Source of the DNA: Burkholderiales bacterium
Lineage (GTDB): Bacteria; Pseudomonadota; Gammaproteobacteria; Burkholderiales; CAIKXV01
Assembly (NCBI GenBank): GCA_019751575.1
Contig: JAIENF010000105.1
Location: 1-12,661, forward strand
Length of the DNA stretch: 12,661 nucleotides
Direction: 5' to 3'
Part shown: positions 1 to 6,687 of the stretch, piece by piece
Layout of the letters: every line of letters starts with the position of its first letter
How positions within the stretch are numbered: the first letter of the stretch is position 1
Position numbers and translations under genes: made by a program
The notes under the pieces: generated by a model
The model's input: only the letters and a program-made list of their open reading frames with translations
Told to the model about the DNA's origin: nothing
Databases searched by the model: none

Positions 1-214
1 GATCAGATCGGTGGTCACGGCAGCCGGCGGCTCCCTGGCAGACGTCGCCATGAACCAGATCTTCCTCAAGGACCTCAGTGACTATGCCGCGTTCAACGAG
101 GTCTACCGCGAGTATTTCCCGGGCAACCACCCGGCACGCTACTGCGTGCGTGCCGACCTGGTGAAGCCGGAGTTCCTCGTCGAAGTGGCGGCGACCGCCT
201 ACCTGCCGACATGA
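1..214 (+). CDS. Rid (YjgF/YER057c/UK114) family protein, C-terminal part
   Basis: This is the last 70 or so codons of a gene whose start lies before the window; a full Rid protein is about 130 residues. The fragment reads as the second half of a Rid fold: AAGGSLADV, then [20 protein letters not shown], then [11 protein letters not shown] and VEVAATAYL. The Arg encoded at 137-139 (in PARYCV) matches the family's carboxylate-binding arginine, and the Glu in VEVAATAY lies at the usual distal active-site position. Known Rid proteins hydrolyse reactive enamine/imine intermediates, but many catabolic paralogues have undefined substrates, so I give no symbol. Its TGA (212-214) overlaps the ATG of the next gene in an ATGA, so the two are probably cotranscribed and translationally coupled. 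Confidence 0.9.
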   Translation, partial: IRSVVTAAGGSLADVAMNQIFLKDLSDYAAFNEVYREYFPGNHPARYCVRADLVKPEFLVEVAATAYLPT

Positions 215-1194
215 GTTCCATGCATCCGAAGGCGCGACGGATCGGCCATGCGCTGGCGGCGGCGTTGCTGCTGGCCCCCGCAGCGGCCGTCGTTGCACAG
301 GCGTGGCCGGCGAAGCCCGTGCGGCTGGTCGTGCCGTTCCCGCCCGGTGGCGCGACCGACGTGCTGGCGAGGCAGATCGGCCAGCGCCTCGGTGACGCAT
401 TCGGGCAGGCCGTCGTCATCGAGAATCGCGGCGGCGCATCGGGGGCGATCGCCACTGAATACGTGGCACGCCAGCCGGCCGACGGCCATGCACTGCTGTT
501 CGCGACCGCATCGACCCACGCGATAAACCCGGCCGTGAGCAAGGTGCCTTTCCATCCGGTCAAGGACTTCACGCCGGTGGTGAATGTCGCCGCGGCCCCG
601 CTTGGCCTGGTCGTGCATCCGTCGCTGCCGGTGAAGACGGTAAAGGAACTCATCGGCCTGCTGCGGGCACGGCCCGGCCAGGTCGACATGGCATCGTTCG
701 GTACCGGCACCGGTTCGCACCTGGCGGGCGAACTGTTCAAGGTGATGGCCCGGGTCGACATGGTCCATGTTCCGTACAAGGGTGGCGCGGCGGCGATGAC
801 AGACCTCCTGGGCGGACACGTGACCCTGCTGTTCGACACGCTGTCGAACACGCTGTCGCATGCGCAGAGCGGCAAGCTGCGTCTGCTCGCGTCGACCGGC
901 CCGAAGCGGGTCGCGTCCATGCCCGACCTGCCGACGATCGCCGAGACGCTGCCCGGATACGACGCGATGACCTGGTTCGGGATACTCGGGCCGGCGGCCC
1001 TGCCGCGCCCGGTGGTGAACCGGGTCAATGGCGAGGTCGCGCGGGTGCTGCAGGTGGGCGAGGTGCGTGCGTCGCTGGCGAGCCAGGGTTTCGAGCCGGC
1101 TGCGGGCACGCCGGAAGCCTTCGCGGCCCAGATCCAGGCAGACCTGGCGAAATGGGCGAAGCTGGTCTCCGACGCGAAGATTCGCGTGGAATGA
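211..1194 (+). CDS. Bug/TctC-family tripartite tricarboxylate transporter substrate-binding protein
   Basis: A 327-residue periplasmic solute-binding protein of the Bug/TctC family. Residues 1-30 form a Sec signal peptide: basic MHPKARR, a hydrophobic core rich in Ala/Leu, and a likely cleavage after AVVAQA. Mature-part hallmarks follow in order: [19 protein letters not shown] (the family's ligand-gripping first loop), [23 protein letters not shown], a [20 protein letters not shown] segment, and [14 protein letters not shown]. Length is typical. Bug proteins bind small carboxylates and related compounds; many are orphans without the TctAB membrane subunits, and none is visible here. The ligand cannot be read from sequence. 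The start at 211 overlaps the Rid stop codon and lacks a clear Shine-Dalgarno, consistent with coupling; ATG at 220 is an alternative. The gene converges with the mutase gene at 1231. Confidence 0.93.
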   Translation: MSSMHPKARRIGHALAAALLLAPAAAVVAQAWPAKPVRLVVPFPPGGATDVLARQIGQRLGDAFGQAVVIENRGGASGAIATEYVARQPADGHALLFATASTHAINPAVSKVPFHPVKDFTPVVNVAAAPLGLVVHPSLPVKTVKELIGLLRARPGQVDMASFGTGTGSHLAGELFKVMARVDMVHVPYKGGAAAMTDLLGGHVTLLFDTLSNTLSHAQSGKLRLLASTGPKRVASMPDLPTIAETLPGYDAMTWFGILGPAALPRPVVNRVNGEVARVLQVGEVRASLASQGFEPAAGTPEAFAAQIQADLAKWAKLVSDAKIRVE

Positions 1195-1199
1195 CCGTG

Positions 1200-1222
1200 G
1201 CGCCCCGGGTCGCCCGGGGCGC
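1200..1222 (+). terminator. Strong GC hairpin just after the TctC stop, probable terminator
   Basis: A perfect 10-bp stem, arms GCGCCCCGGG and CCCGGGGCGC, closes on a TCG loop. It begins 6 nt after the TGA of the binding-protein gene and lies between two convergent genes. No T-tract follows on either strand, so it is not a textbook intrinsic terminator. It could stall polymerase, protect the 3' end of the mRNA, or serve both converging transcripts. The structure is seen; the function is inferred. Confidence 0.5.
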
Positions 1223-1230
1223 GGTGCCGT

Positions 1231-2637
1231 TCAGAAGCCCGGCACGATGCCGGGCTTCGCCGCCGTCAGCACGCGGCGGAAATCCTGCTTGATGCGTTCC
1301 AGGGCCGCTTCATCGTCGGCCTCGAAACGCAGCACGATCACCGGCGTGGTGTTCGATGCGCGCGCGAGCCCGAAGCCGTCCGCGTATTCGACGCGCAGGC
1401 CGTCGATGGTGATCACCTCGCGTGCGCCCTCGAAGGTCGCCGAGGCCTGCATGCCTGCGATCAGCGCATGGTTCTCGCCCTCGGCCAGCTGGATGTTCAG
1501 CTCCGGCGTGCTCACTGCATCGGGCAGCTGGTCGAGCGCGGCCGAGGGATCTGCGACGCGCGAGAGGATCTCGAGCAGGCGCGCACCCGCGTACAGGCCG
1601 TCGTCGAAGCCATACCAGCGTTCCTTGAAGAAGACATGGCCGCTCATCTCGCCGGCCAGCAATGCGCCGGTTTCCTTCATGCGCGCCTTGATGAACGAAT
1701 GTCCTGTCTTCGACATCACCGGCACGCCCTTGCGCGCGGTTATCCATGGCGCAAGGTTCCGCGTCGACTTCACGTCGTAGATGATCTGTGCACCCGGATT
1801 GCGCGACAGCACATCCTCGGCGAACATCATCAGTTGCCGGTCGGGATAGATGATGTTGCCGCCGCGGGTGACTACCCCGAGCCGGTCGCCATCGCCGTCG
1901 AACGCGAGGCCCAGCTCGGCATCGCCGTCCCTGAGGGCCGCGATCAGGTCCTGCAGGTTCTTCGGCTGGGATGGATCCGGATGATGGTTGGGGAAGTTCC
2001 CGTCGACCTCGCAGAACAGTTCTTCGACGGTGCATCCCAGGCGGCGGTAGAGCTCGGGCGCAAACGCGCCGGCCACCCCGTTGCCGCAGTCGACGACGAT
2101 CTTCATCGGTCGCGCGAGCTTCACGTCGGACACGATGCGCGCGGTGTAGGCCTCGCCGACCTCGGCGGTGCGGTAACTGCCGGCGCCGGTCTCGAGGTCG
2201 CCTGAAACGATCCGAGCGCGCAGCTTCTGAATGTCGTCGCCGGCAAGCGTGGTGCCTGCGAGAAGCATCTTCAGGCCGTTGTAGTCGGGCGGGTTGTGGC
2301 TGCCCGTCACCATCACGCCAGAGCCGCCGGCCTGCTCCCAGGCGGCGTAGTAGACCATCGGCGTCGCGACCAGTCCGACATCGATCACGTCGGCGCCGGC
2401 CGCGCGCAGCCCGCGTGCCAGGGCCTCGCTCAGCTTCGGGCCCGACAGGCGTCCGTCACGGCCGATGGCGACCGTGCGCGCATTGCGCGCCACGGCTTCC
2501 GATCCGATCGCGCGGCCGATCTGCTCGACAGCCTCCACCGTGAGCGTGCGGTCCACGATGCCGCGGATGTCGTAGGCCTTGAAGATCTCGGCTGCGGGTG
2601 CGGAGGCGTTGCCGTGGGCGGCGGAGGCAGGGGGCAT
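1231..2637 (-). CDS. algC: Phosphomannomutase/phosphoglucomutase (AlgC/ManB type)
   Basis: A 468-residue cytoplasmic alpha-D-phosphohexomutase that interconverts hexose 6-phosphates and 1-phosphates (mannose and/or glucose), feeding GDP-mannose or UDP-glucose for LPS and exopolysaccharide. All four family signatures are present: FKAYDIRG near residue 19; the phosphoserine loop TGSHNPPDYNG with Ser113; the Mg2+ loop DGDGDR at 247-252; the sugar-specificity loop GEMSGH at 329-334; and a C-terminal phosphate-binding region including RASNTTP. Length is close to that of Pseudomonas AlgC (463). ATG 2637 leaves a short Ala-rich N-terminal extension; a weak AAGGA lies about 12 nt upstream. The substrate preference cannot be decided from sequence, and manB or pgm are alternative names. 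It is probably transcribed alone from the promoter at 2696-2724. Confidence 0.95.
   Translation of the reverse strand: MPPASAAHGNASAPAAEIFKAYDIRGIVDRTLTVEAVEQIGRAIGSEAVARNARTVAIGRDGRLSGPKLSEALARGLRAAGADVIDVGLVATPMVYYAAWEQAGGSGVMVTGSHNPPDYNGLKMLLAGTTLAGDDIQKLRARIVSGDLETGAGSYRTAEVGEAYTARIVSDVKLARPMKIVVDCGNGVAGAFAPELYRRLGCTVEELFCEVDGNFPNHHPDPSQPKNLQDLIAALRDGDAELGLAFDGDGDRLGVVTRGGNIIYPDRQLMMFAEDVLSRNPGAQIIYDVKSTRNLAPWITARKGVPVMSKTGHSFIKARMKETGALLAGEMSGHVFFKERWYGFDDGLYAGARLLEILSRVADPSAALDQLPDAVSTPELNIQLAEGENHALIAGMQASATFEGAREVITIDGLRVEYADGFGLARASNTTPVIVLRFEADDEAALERIKQDFRRVLTAAKPGIVPGF
1234..1258 (-). repeat. Perfect inverted repeat formed by the last codons of the mutase gene
   Basis: An 11-bp perfect stem, arms GAAGCCCGGCA and TGCCGGGCTTC, surrounds a 3-nt loop that is TCG on the minus strand. 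It covers the final codons of the phosphomannomutase gene (AKPGIVPGF) and ends at the stop codon. With the hairpin at 1200-1222 it makes a tandem pair across the convergent junction. It may act as the terminator or 3' mRNA stabiliser of the minus-strand gene. Confidence 0.6.
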
Positions 2638-2695
2638 TGGCGTGGCGTCCTTGGGAGCGGGGCAGGGCCCGCAGGCTGGTCAGTTGACCGGGCGA

Positions 2696-2724
2696 TTTAA
2701 ACCGGCGCTCGACCGGAGTGTCAA
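2696..2724 (-). promoter_or_regulatory. Near-consensus sigma-70 promoter for the phosphomannomutase gene
   Basis: On the minus strand a perfect -35 TTGACA (2724-2719) is followed after exactly 17 bp by TTTAAA (2701-2696) as the -10. Transcription would begin near 2690 and leave a leader of about 50 nt before ATG 2637. In DNA this GC-rich, a full -35 with optimal spacing is unlikely to be chance. It lies in the 157-bp gap between the hydrolase stop and the mutase start, so the mutase probably has its own promoter. Confidence 0.72.
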
Positions 2725-2772
2725 ACAACTGGTTCACGGCGCAGTGCGGACGGCGATCCTCCAGTGAAGCGG

Positions 2773-2788
2773 CCCGGCGTGCGCCGGG
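2773..2788 (-). terminator. GC hairpin downstream of the hydrolase gene, possible terminator
   Basis: CCCGGC and GCCGGG pair around a 4-nt GTGC loop, starting 7 nt after the hydrolase stop on the minus strand. The stem is short but all GC, and no U-run follows. It is the only hairpin of note between the end of the waaF operon and the promoter of the next gene, so a terminator role is plausible but weakly supported. Confidence 0.3.
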
Positions 2789-2794
2789 GTGGGA

Positions 2795-3790
2795 TCATTC
2801 GATGGCCGTACCCAGGAAATGCGCCACCCGGCGCGCCAGCCAGCGCGTCCGGCCGGGCGGCGCTCCGCTGACGAAGCCGACATGGCCACCCGTGGCAGGA
2901 TAGTCGAGCGTCACCCGTGGAGAGACCTCGTGCGTCCGCGGCAGCGCTGCCGCCGGCAGGAACGGATCGTCGAGCGTGTTGATCATCAGTGAAGGGACGG
3001 CAACAGCCGACAGTCCCGGCTTGCAACTCGCGCGTGTCCAGTAGTCGTCGACATTGCGATAGCCATGGAGGGGCGCCGTGAACACGTCGTCGAACTCGCG
3101 CATGGTGCGTGCCCGCCGCAGTCGCTCCGGATCGAACAGTCCCGGGAAGCGGACGAGCTTCGCGGTGGCCTTGCGCCTGAGCGTCTGCAGGAAATTCAGC
3201 GCATACAGCCGCGCGAACCCGCGCTCGAGCGCCGCGCCCGCAGCGGCCAGGTCCACCGGCGCACAGACGCTTATGGCCGCGTCGACCACGCCCGAGGCCT
3301 CGGTGCCGCGCTCGGTCGCCCACTTCATCAGCACGTTTCCGCCCAGCGAGACGCCGGCTGCGTACAGCGGCGCACCCGCTGCACGCGTGGCGAAGCGGCG
3401 CAGTATCCAGTCGATCTCCGGCGTGTCGCCGGAATGGTAGGCACGTGGCAGGCGGTTCGGCTCGCCGCTGCAGCCGCGGAAGTGCGGAACGGCGCCGTTC
3501 CAGCCCAGGCCCGCGGCCATCTGCATCAGCGCCCGTGCATAGTGGCTGTGCGAGCTGCCTTCCAGGCCGTGGAACAGCACGAACCAGGGCGCGGCCGCCG
3601 CGTGCGCGGTTGCTGGCGCAAGGTCGATGTCGATGAAATCGCCATCCGGTGTTTCCCAGCGCTCCCGCCGGTAGGCAACCTGCGGGCGCGGGCAGAACTG
3701 CGACGCGTAGATCGTCTGCGCATGCGCGCCACGCAGCCAGCGGGGCGCGGTGAAGGTCGGCGGTGCCTCTTCGGCGGCGGCGAGGGTCAA
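2795..3790 (-). CDS. YheT-like alpha/beta hydrolase
   Basis: A 331-residue member of the alpha/beta hydrolase family typified by E. coli YheT (about 340 aa); the natural substrate of this family is not settled. Motifs in order: APRWLRGAHAQTIY near residues 15-28 (the family N-terminus), the oxyanion-hole segment FHGLEGSS at 73-80, the nucleophile elbow GVSLGGN with Ser148, NTLDDPFLP with the acid at Asp274/275, and GGHVGFV with His303. The reading frame stays open far upstream, but family similarity begins only at about APPTFTAPRW. The only plausible start near there is TTG 3790, whose codon overlaps the preceding TGA (TTGA). No clear Shine-Dalgarno is seen, so translation is probably coupled to the upstream NTF2-like gene. 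It is the last gene of the ilvE-waaF run. Confidence 0.9.
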   Translation of the reverse strand: MTLAAAEEAPPTFTAPRWLRGAHAQTIYASQFCPRPQVAYRRERWETPDGDFIDIDLAPATAHAAAAPWFVLFHGLEGSSHSHYARALMQMAAGLGWNGAVPHFRGCSGEPNRLPRAYHSGDTPEIDWILRRFATRAAGAPLYAAGVSLGGNVLMKWATERGTEASGVVDAAISVCAPVDLAAAGAALERGFARLYALNFLQTLRRKATAKLVRFPGLFDPERLRRARTMREFDDVFTAPLHGYRNVDDYWTRASCKPGLSAVAVPSLMINTLDDPFLPAAALPRTHEVSPRVTLDYPATGGHVGFVSGAPPGRTRWLARRVAHFLGTAIE

Positions 3791-4227
3791 TGAAGGACCG
3801 GCGGTTGCCCGGCATCGGCAGGCTCGCCGGCAGGCGGATGGTCGGGGGCAGGCGATGCATGGTGGAGTTGCAGCCGCCAGCCGCGCTCGGTACGCAGGTA
3901 GACGTTGGTTGCGATCATCGGCACGAACGGACGGGATTCGCCGGGTGCCGAAAGATTCTCGTGCAGCGTGTGGATCGCGGTCTGCAGGGTCGAGGTCACG
4001 AGCGGCTGGCCCGGACGGACCCGCAGTCCGTTCGCGGAGGCGAAGATCTGGCGCCAGGACTCGCGCACGGCTTCGATCCCGGCCAGGCGCGGACCGCCCG
4101 GGTGGATGCACACGATGTCGTCCTCTTCGGACCAGACGGCCATCATCGCCGCGAGGTCCGCTGAATCGAAGGCTCGGTAGAAGGCGATCTCGCACTCCAG
4201 GGAACTGGCATAGATGAGCGTCTTCAT
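3787..4227 (-). CDS. NTF2/SnoaL-like (DUF4440-type) protein
   Basis: A 146-residue cytoplasmic protein with no signal peptide. The pattern is that of the NTF2-like cone fold: an N-terminal helix ECEIAFYRAFDSADLAAMMAVWSEEDDIVCIHPGG, then a GIEAVRESWRQIF helix, then strands ending in ATNVYLRTERGWRLQLHHASP. Such proteins may be enzymes or ligand-binding domains, and the fold alone does not tell which. The last 18 or so residues are Pro/Ala-rich and look disordered. ATG 4227 overlaps the waaF TGA as ATGA, and its own TGA overlaps the TTG of the hydrolase, so it is locked into the operon. I do not know its function; its position suggests a role linked to LPS heptose addition or simply conserved cotranscription. 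Confidence 0.85.
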   Translation of the reverse strand: MKTLIYASSLECEIAFYRAFDSADLAAMMAVWSEEDDIVCIHPGGPRLAGIEAVRESWRQIFASANGLRVRPGQPLVTSTLQTAIHTLHENLSAPGESRPFVPMIATNVYLRTERGWRLQLHHASPAPDHPPAGEPADAGQPPVLH

Positions 4228-5273
4228 GGTCGGGCGGGGGGCGTGGCGGTCGAGTCCAGGAGGCGCCGGATGGTGTCGAACACACGCTCCGGCGTCAGTT
4301 GTCGCATGCAGTTGAAATGCCCGAGCGGACATTCCCGGGCGAAGCAGGGGCTGCAGGGCAGGCCGAGGCTCTCGACGATGGCGTGCGTCGACAGCGGCGG
4401 CGTGAAGCGCGGGCTGCTCGATCCGTAGAGCGCGACCATCGGGCGATCGAGCGCGGCCGCGACATGCATCAGGCCGGAATCGTTGCTCACCACGAGCGAG
4501 GCGAGCGACATCAGGTCGATGGCTTCGGCCAGCGTGGTTCGCCCGGCAAGGTCCACCGTCGCGGCGTGTGCACGGGTAGTCGCCATCGATCGGATGTCCG
4601 CCGTGATCGCCTGGTCCTTCGTCGAACCGAACAGCCAGACCTGGAAACCGTCGGCGACCAGCCGGTCGACGAGGCTCGCGAACTGGGTCGGCGGCCAGCG
4701 TTTCGCCGGGCCGTATTCAGCGCCGGGGCAGAGCACCGCGATCGGCCGGTGGCTGTCGAGCGCCAGCCGCTGGAGGGTCGCCGCGCGCGCGGCCGCGTCG
4801 ACCTCGAGCACCGGCTGCGGCAGGTCAGGCAGTACGTCGCCGGCTTCAAGTGCGAGCGCGGCGAAACGCTGGGCCATCGTCGGCACCGCTGCCTCGTCGA
4901 GCTTCCGGGCGTCGGTCAGCAGCCAGTGCCGCCATTCGCCGACATAGCCGATGCGTTCGCCGATGCCGGCAAACCACGGCACCAGGGCCGACTTGAAGGA
5001 GTTGGGCAACACCCAGGCCTTCGCGTATCCGCGGGCGGCCACGCCCCGCGCGACCGTGCGTCGCGCGCCGATGCCAAGCTGGCCATGGCGGAACGGGGCC
5101 TCGATCACGTCACGCACGCCGGGCAGTCGCGCGGCCAGCCCGGCCGTCCACGGCGGTGCCAGCAGGTCGATCGCAAGCGAAGGCTCGGCGCGCTGGATCA
5201 GGGCCAGCATGGGCTGCGCGAGGATCGTGTCACCGACCCAGGCGGGGGCGACCACCAGCGCGCTGCGACTCAT
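4224..5273 (-). CDS. waaF: ADP-heptose:LPS heptosyltransferase II
   Basis: A 349-residue GT-B glycosyltransferase of family GT9, predicted to add the second L-glycero-D-manno-heptose to the LPS inner core at the cytoplasmic face of the inner membrane. The N-terminal loop APAWVGDTILAQPML carries Asp15, matching the catalytic-base position of heptosyltransferases. The C-terminal half has the ADP-heptose-binding motifs CPGAEYGPAKRWP (182-194), FGSTKD, NDSGLMHVAAAL (264-275) and YGSSSPRFTPPL (283-294). A Cys cluster (307, 310, 315, 322) in CSPCFARECPLGHFNC is common in WaaF proteins. Length is as expected. It lies 28 bp after the zinc-finger gene and overlaps the NTF2-like gene by 4 bp. Confidence 0.95.
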   Translation of the reverse strand: MSRSALVVAPAWVGDTILAQPMLALIQRAEPSLAIDLLAPPWTAGLAARLPGVRDVIEAPFRHGQLGIGARRTVARGVAARGYAKAWVLPNSFKSALVPWFAGIGERIGYVGEWRHWLLTDARKLDEAAVPTMAQRFAALALEAGDVLPDLPQPVLEVDAAARAATLQRLALDSHRPIAVLCPGAEYGPAKRWPPTQFASLVDRLVADGFQVWLFGSTKDQAITADIRSMATTRAHAATVDLAGRTTLAEAIDLMSLASLVVSNDSGLMHVAAALDRPMVALYGSSSPRFTPPLSTHAIVESLGLPCSPCFARECPLGHFNCMRQLTPERVFDTIRRLLDSTATPPARP

Positions 5274-5301
5274 GCGCGGTACCGAATGCGCGAGACCGGG
5301 C

Positions 5302-5529
5302 TCAATGTCCGTGCGAAACGGGGCCGCCTTTCAGGCGGTAGCGGGTGCCGCAGTACGGACACAGCTCTTCGCCGCTGGCGGCGATGGGCAGGAACACGCG
5401 CGGATGCGCGTTCCAGAGCAGCATCGACGGCATCGGGCAGTGCAGCGGCAGGTCGGCCGCCGTCACCTCGATCAGTCGTGCCCGATTGGCCGTGCCGGTT
5501 TCGCTGGCGGGATCGGAGCGGTTCGACAT
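5302..5529 (-). CDS. Small CHCC-type zinc-finger protein
   Basis: A 75-residue protein of the zf-CHCC family, related to the zinc-binding domain of mitochondrial complex I subunit NDUFS6. The predicted ligands are Cys31, His42, Cys57 and Cys60, in LHCPMPSMLLWNAHPRVFLPI and GEELCPYCGTRYRLKG. The CPYC knuckle and the spacing fit the family. In betaproteobacteria this small gene is usually found between ilvE and waaF, as here (62 bp after ilvE, 28 bp before waaF). Its role there is not established. No strong ribosome-binding site is visible before ATG 5529. Confidence 0.9.
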   Translation of the reverse strand: MSNRSDPASETGTANRARLIEVTAADLPLHCPMPSMLLWNAHPRVFLPIAASGEELCPYCGTRYRLKGGPVSHGH

Positions 5530-5577
5530 CTGGTATGTGCCCGGAAGTGGAGGGGAGTTGCGGTCAGGCCGGCGTTA

Positions 5578-5605
5578 TCGCACCAGCGTCATCACACCAG
5601 CGTCA
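5578..5605 (-). repeat. 14-bp tandem duplication at the ilvE stop codon
   Basis: On the minus strand TGACGCTGGTGTGA (5605-5592) is followed directly by TGACGCTGGTGCGA (5591-5578), 13 of 14 identical. The first copy holds the last codons of ilvE and its TGA stop. Removing one copy would make the gene read ...LTLVR and stop at TAA (5577-5575), so the duplication seems to have moved the stop by one codon. Confidence 0.8.
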
Positions 5606-6518
5606 GCCACTCGAGGCGGCGCGGCACTCGACCATGCACGCAGTCGAAGTAGAGCGACTGGATCTTCTGGGTGATGGGGCCGCGGGCACCGCTGCCGATC
5701 CGCCGGTTGTCGAGTTCGCGGATGGGCGTGACCTCGGCGGCCGTGCCGGTGAAGAACGCTTCGTCCGCGATGTACACATCGTCGCGGGTCAGGCGCTTGG
5801 AGATCACCGGGATGCCCAGTTCCCCCGCGATCTGGATCACCGCATCGCGGGTGATGCCGATCAGCGCCGAGGTGAGCTCCGGCTCGTACAGCTTGCCGTT
5901 CTTCACGATGAAGACGTTCTCGCCGGATCCTTCCGCGACGAAACCGTCAACGTCGAGCAGCATCGCTTCGTCGTAGCCGTCGGCCGTGGCCTCGAGGTTG
6001 GCGAGGATCGAGTTCGCGTAGGTTGCCGCGAACTTGGCACGGGCCATGGTCACGTTCACATGGTGGCGTGCGAACGACGAGGTCTTCACCCGGATGCCCT
6101 TCTCGAGGCCCTCCGGCCCGAGGTAGGCGCCCCACGGCCATGCCGCGACCGCCACGTGCACGCTGGCGCCCTTGGGCGAGACGCCCATCTTCTCGGACCC
6201 GTAGAAGGCAATAGGGCGGACGTAGCAGGATTCAAGCTTGTTCTCGCGCACCACCTGCCGGCAGGCTTCCGCGAGCTGTTCCCGGCTGTAGGGCAGCTGC
6301 ATCTGGTAGATGTGCGCGGAGTTCGCCATCCGCTCCATGTGCTCCGGCAGCCGGAAGATCGCGGTGCCCTTGTCGGTCTTGTAGGCGCGGATGCCTTCGA
6401 ACACGGCCAGGCCATAGTGGAGCGAATGCGTCAGCACATGGATGTTCGCCTCGCGCCAGGGCACCATCTTCCCATCGAACCAGATCATTCCATCGCGGTC
6501 GGACATCGACATGGCCAT
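5592..6518 (-). CDS. ilvE: Branched-chain amino-acid aminotransferase
   Basis: A 308-residue fold-type IV PLP enzyme predicted to carry out the final transamination in isoleucine, leucine and valine synthesis. Family marks: IWFDGKMVPWREANIHVLTHSLHYG at the N-terminus, the YVRPIAFYG segment, catalytic Lys162 in MARAKFAATYANSILANLEA, the cofactor-binding AEGSGENVFIV (195-205), GITRDAVIQIAGELG (221-235), and FFTGTAAEVTPI (256-266), which holds the phosphate-binding loop. Just after the lysine E. coli has AGGNY where this protein has FAATY. Length equals that of E. coli IlvE. Two starts are possible: ATG 6518, with AAGGA about 9 nt upstream, or ATG 6512, with GAGGA at 6-nt spacing. It heads the minus-strand run ilvE - zinc finger - waaF - NTF2-like - hydrolase and probably carries the operon promoter. 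Confidence 0.96.
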   Translation of the reverse strand: MAMSMSDRDGMIWFDGKMVPWREANIHVLTHSLHYGLAVFEGIRAYKTDKGTAIFRLPEHMERMANSAHIYQMQLPYSREQLAEACRQVVRENKLESCYVRPIAFYGSEKMGVSPKGASVHVAVAAWPWGAYLGPEGLEKGIRVKTSSFARHHVNVTMARAKFAATYANSILANLEATADGYDEAMLLDVDGFVAEGSGENVFIVKNGKLYEPELTSALIGITRDAVIQIAGELGIPVISKRLTRDDVYIADEAFFTGTAAEVTPIRELDNRRIGSGARGPITQKIQSLYFDCVHGRVPRRLEWLTLV

Positions 6519-6545
6519 TCCTCAATTTCCTTTGGTTGTCGGCCG

Positions 6546-6551
6546 ATTGTA
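6546..6551 (-). promoter_or_regulatory. Likely -10 element for the ilvE operon
   Basis: TACAAT (5 of 6 to the sigma-70 consensus) on the minus strand lies 28 nt before ATG 6518 and would give a leader of about 20 nt. No good -35 is visible at 16-18 bp (CGCTTC at 17 bp), so this rests on the -10 and its position at the head of the operon. Confidence 0.45.
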
Positions 6552-6623
6552 GCGGAACTGCCGGAGACGAAGCGCCGGCAGGGCCGGTTGCCCGGCGTCG
6601 CCGTGCGCGCCGCCCGCCGGGAC

Positions 6624-6654
6624 GTTGCTTGACCCCTGCACGGGTTGATGCAAC
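6624..6654 (+). promoter_or_regulatory. Imperfect inverted repeat and weak promoter upstream of the cyclase
   Basis: GTTGC-TTGACCC and GGGTTGAT-GCAAC form an imperfect dyad around CTGCAC: 5 bp at the outer end and 4 bp at the inner end, with mismatches between. A -35-like TTGACC (6629-6634) lies inside it, but the matching -10 region (AACCAT, 6652-6657) is poor. It could be an operator or an RNA hairpin 20 nt before the cyclase ribosome-binding site. Support is weak. Confidence 0.3.
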
Positions 6655-6687
6655 CATCTTCCACGGTGTCGTGACAAGGGAGGATTC

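Noticed and set aside
93..1109. 338-codon minus-strand frame across the TctC gene
   Set aside because: Shadow of a gene with a clear signal peptide and Bug/TctC motifs; no domain in the antisense product.
3791..4285. Upstream extension of the hydrolase frame to a 496-residue protein
   Set aside because: The extra residues lie over the NTF2-like gene in another frame, are Arg/Pro-rich shadow sequence and do not resemble YheT-type N-termini.
6573..6597. Bulged GC hairpin in the ilvE/cyclase gap
   Set aside because: An 8-bp stem with a bulge in GC-rich DNA, not placed as a terminator or at a promoter element; nothing to separate it from chance.
4299..6632. 777-codon open frame on the plus strand across waaF, the zinc-finger gene and ilvE
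   Set aside because: Antisense to three genes with clear family motifs; no recognisable domain, and long antisense frames are expected in DNA this GC-rich.
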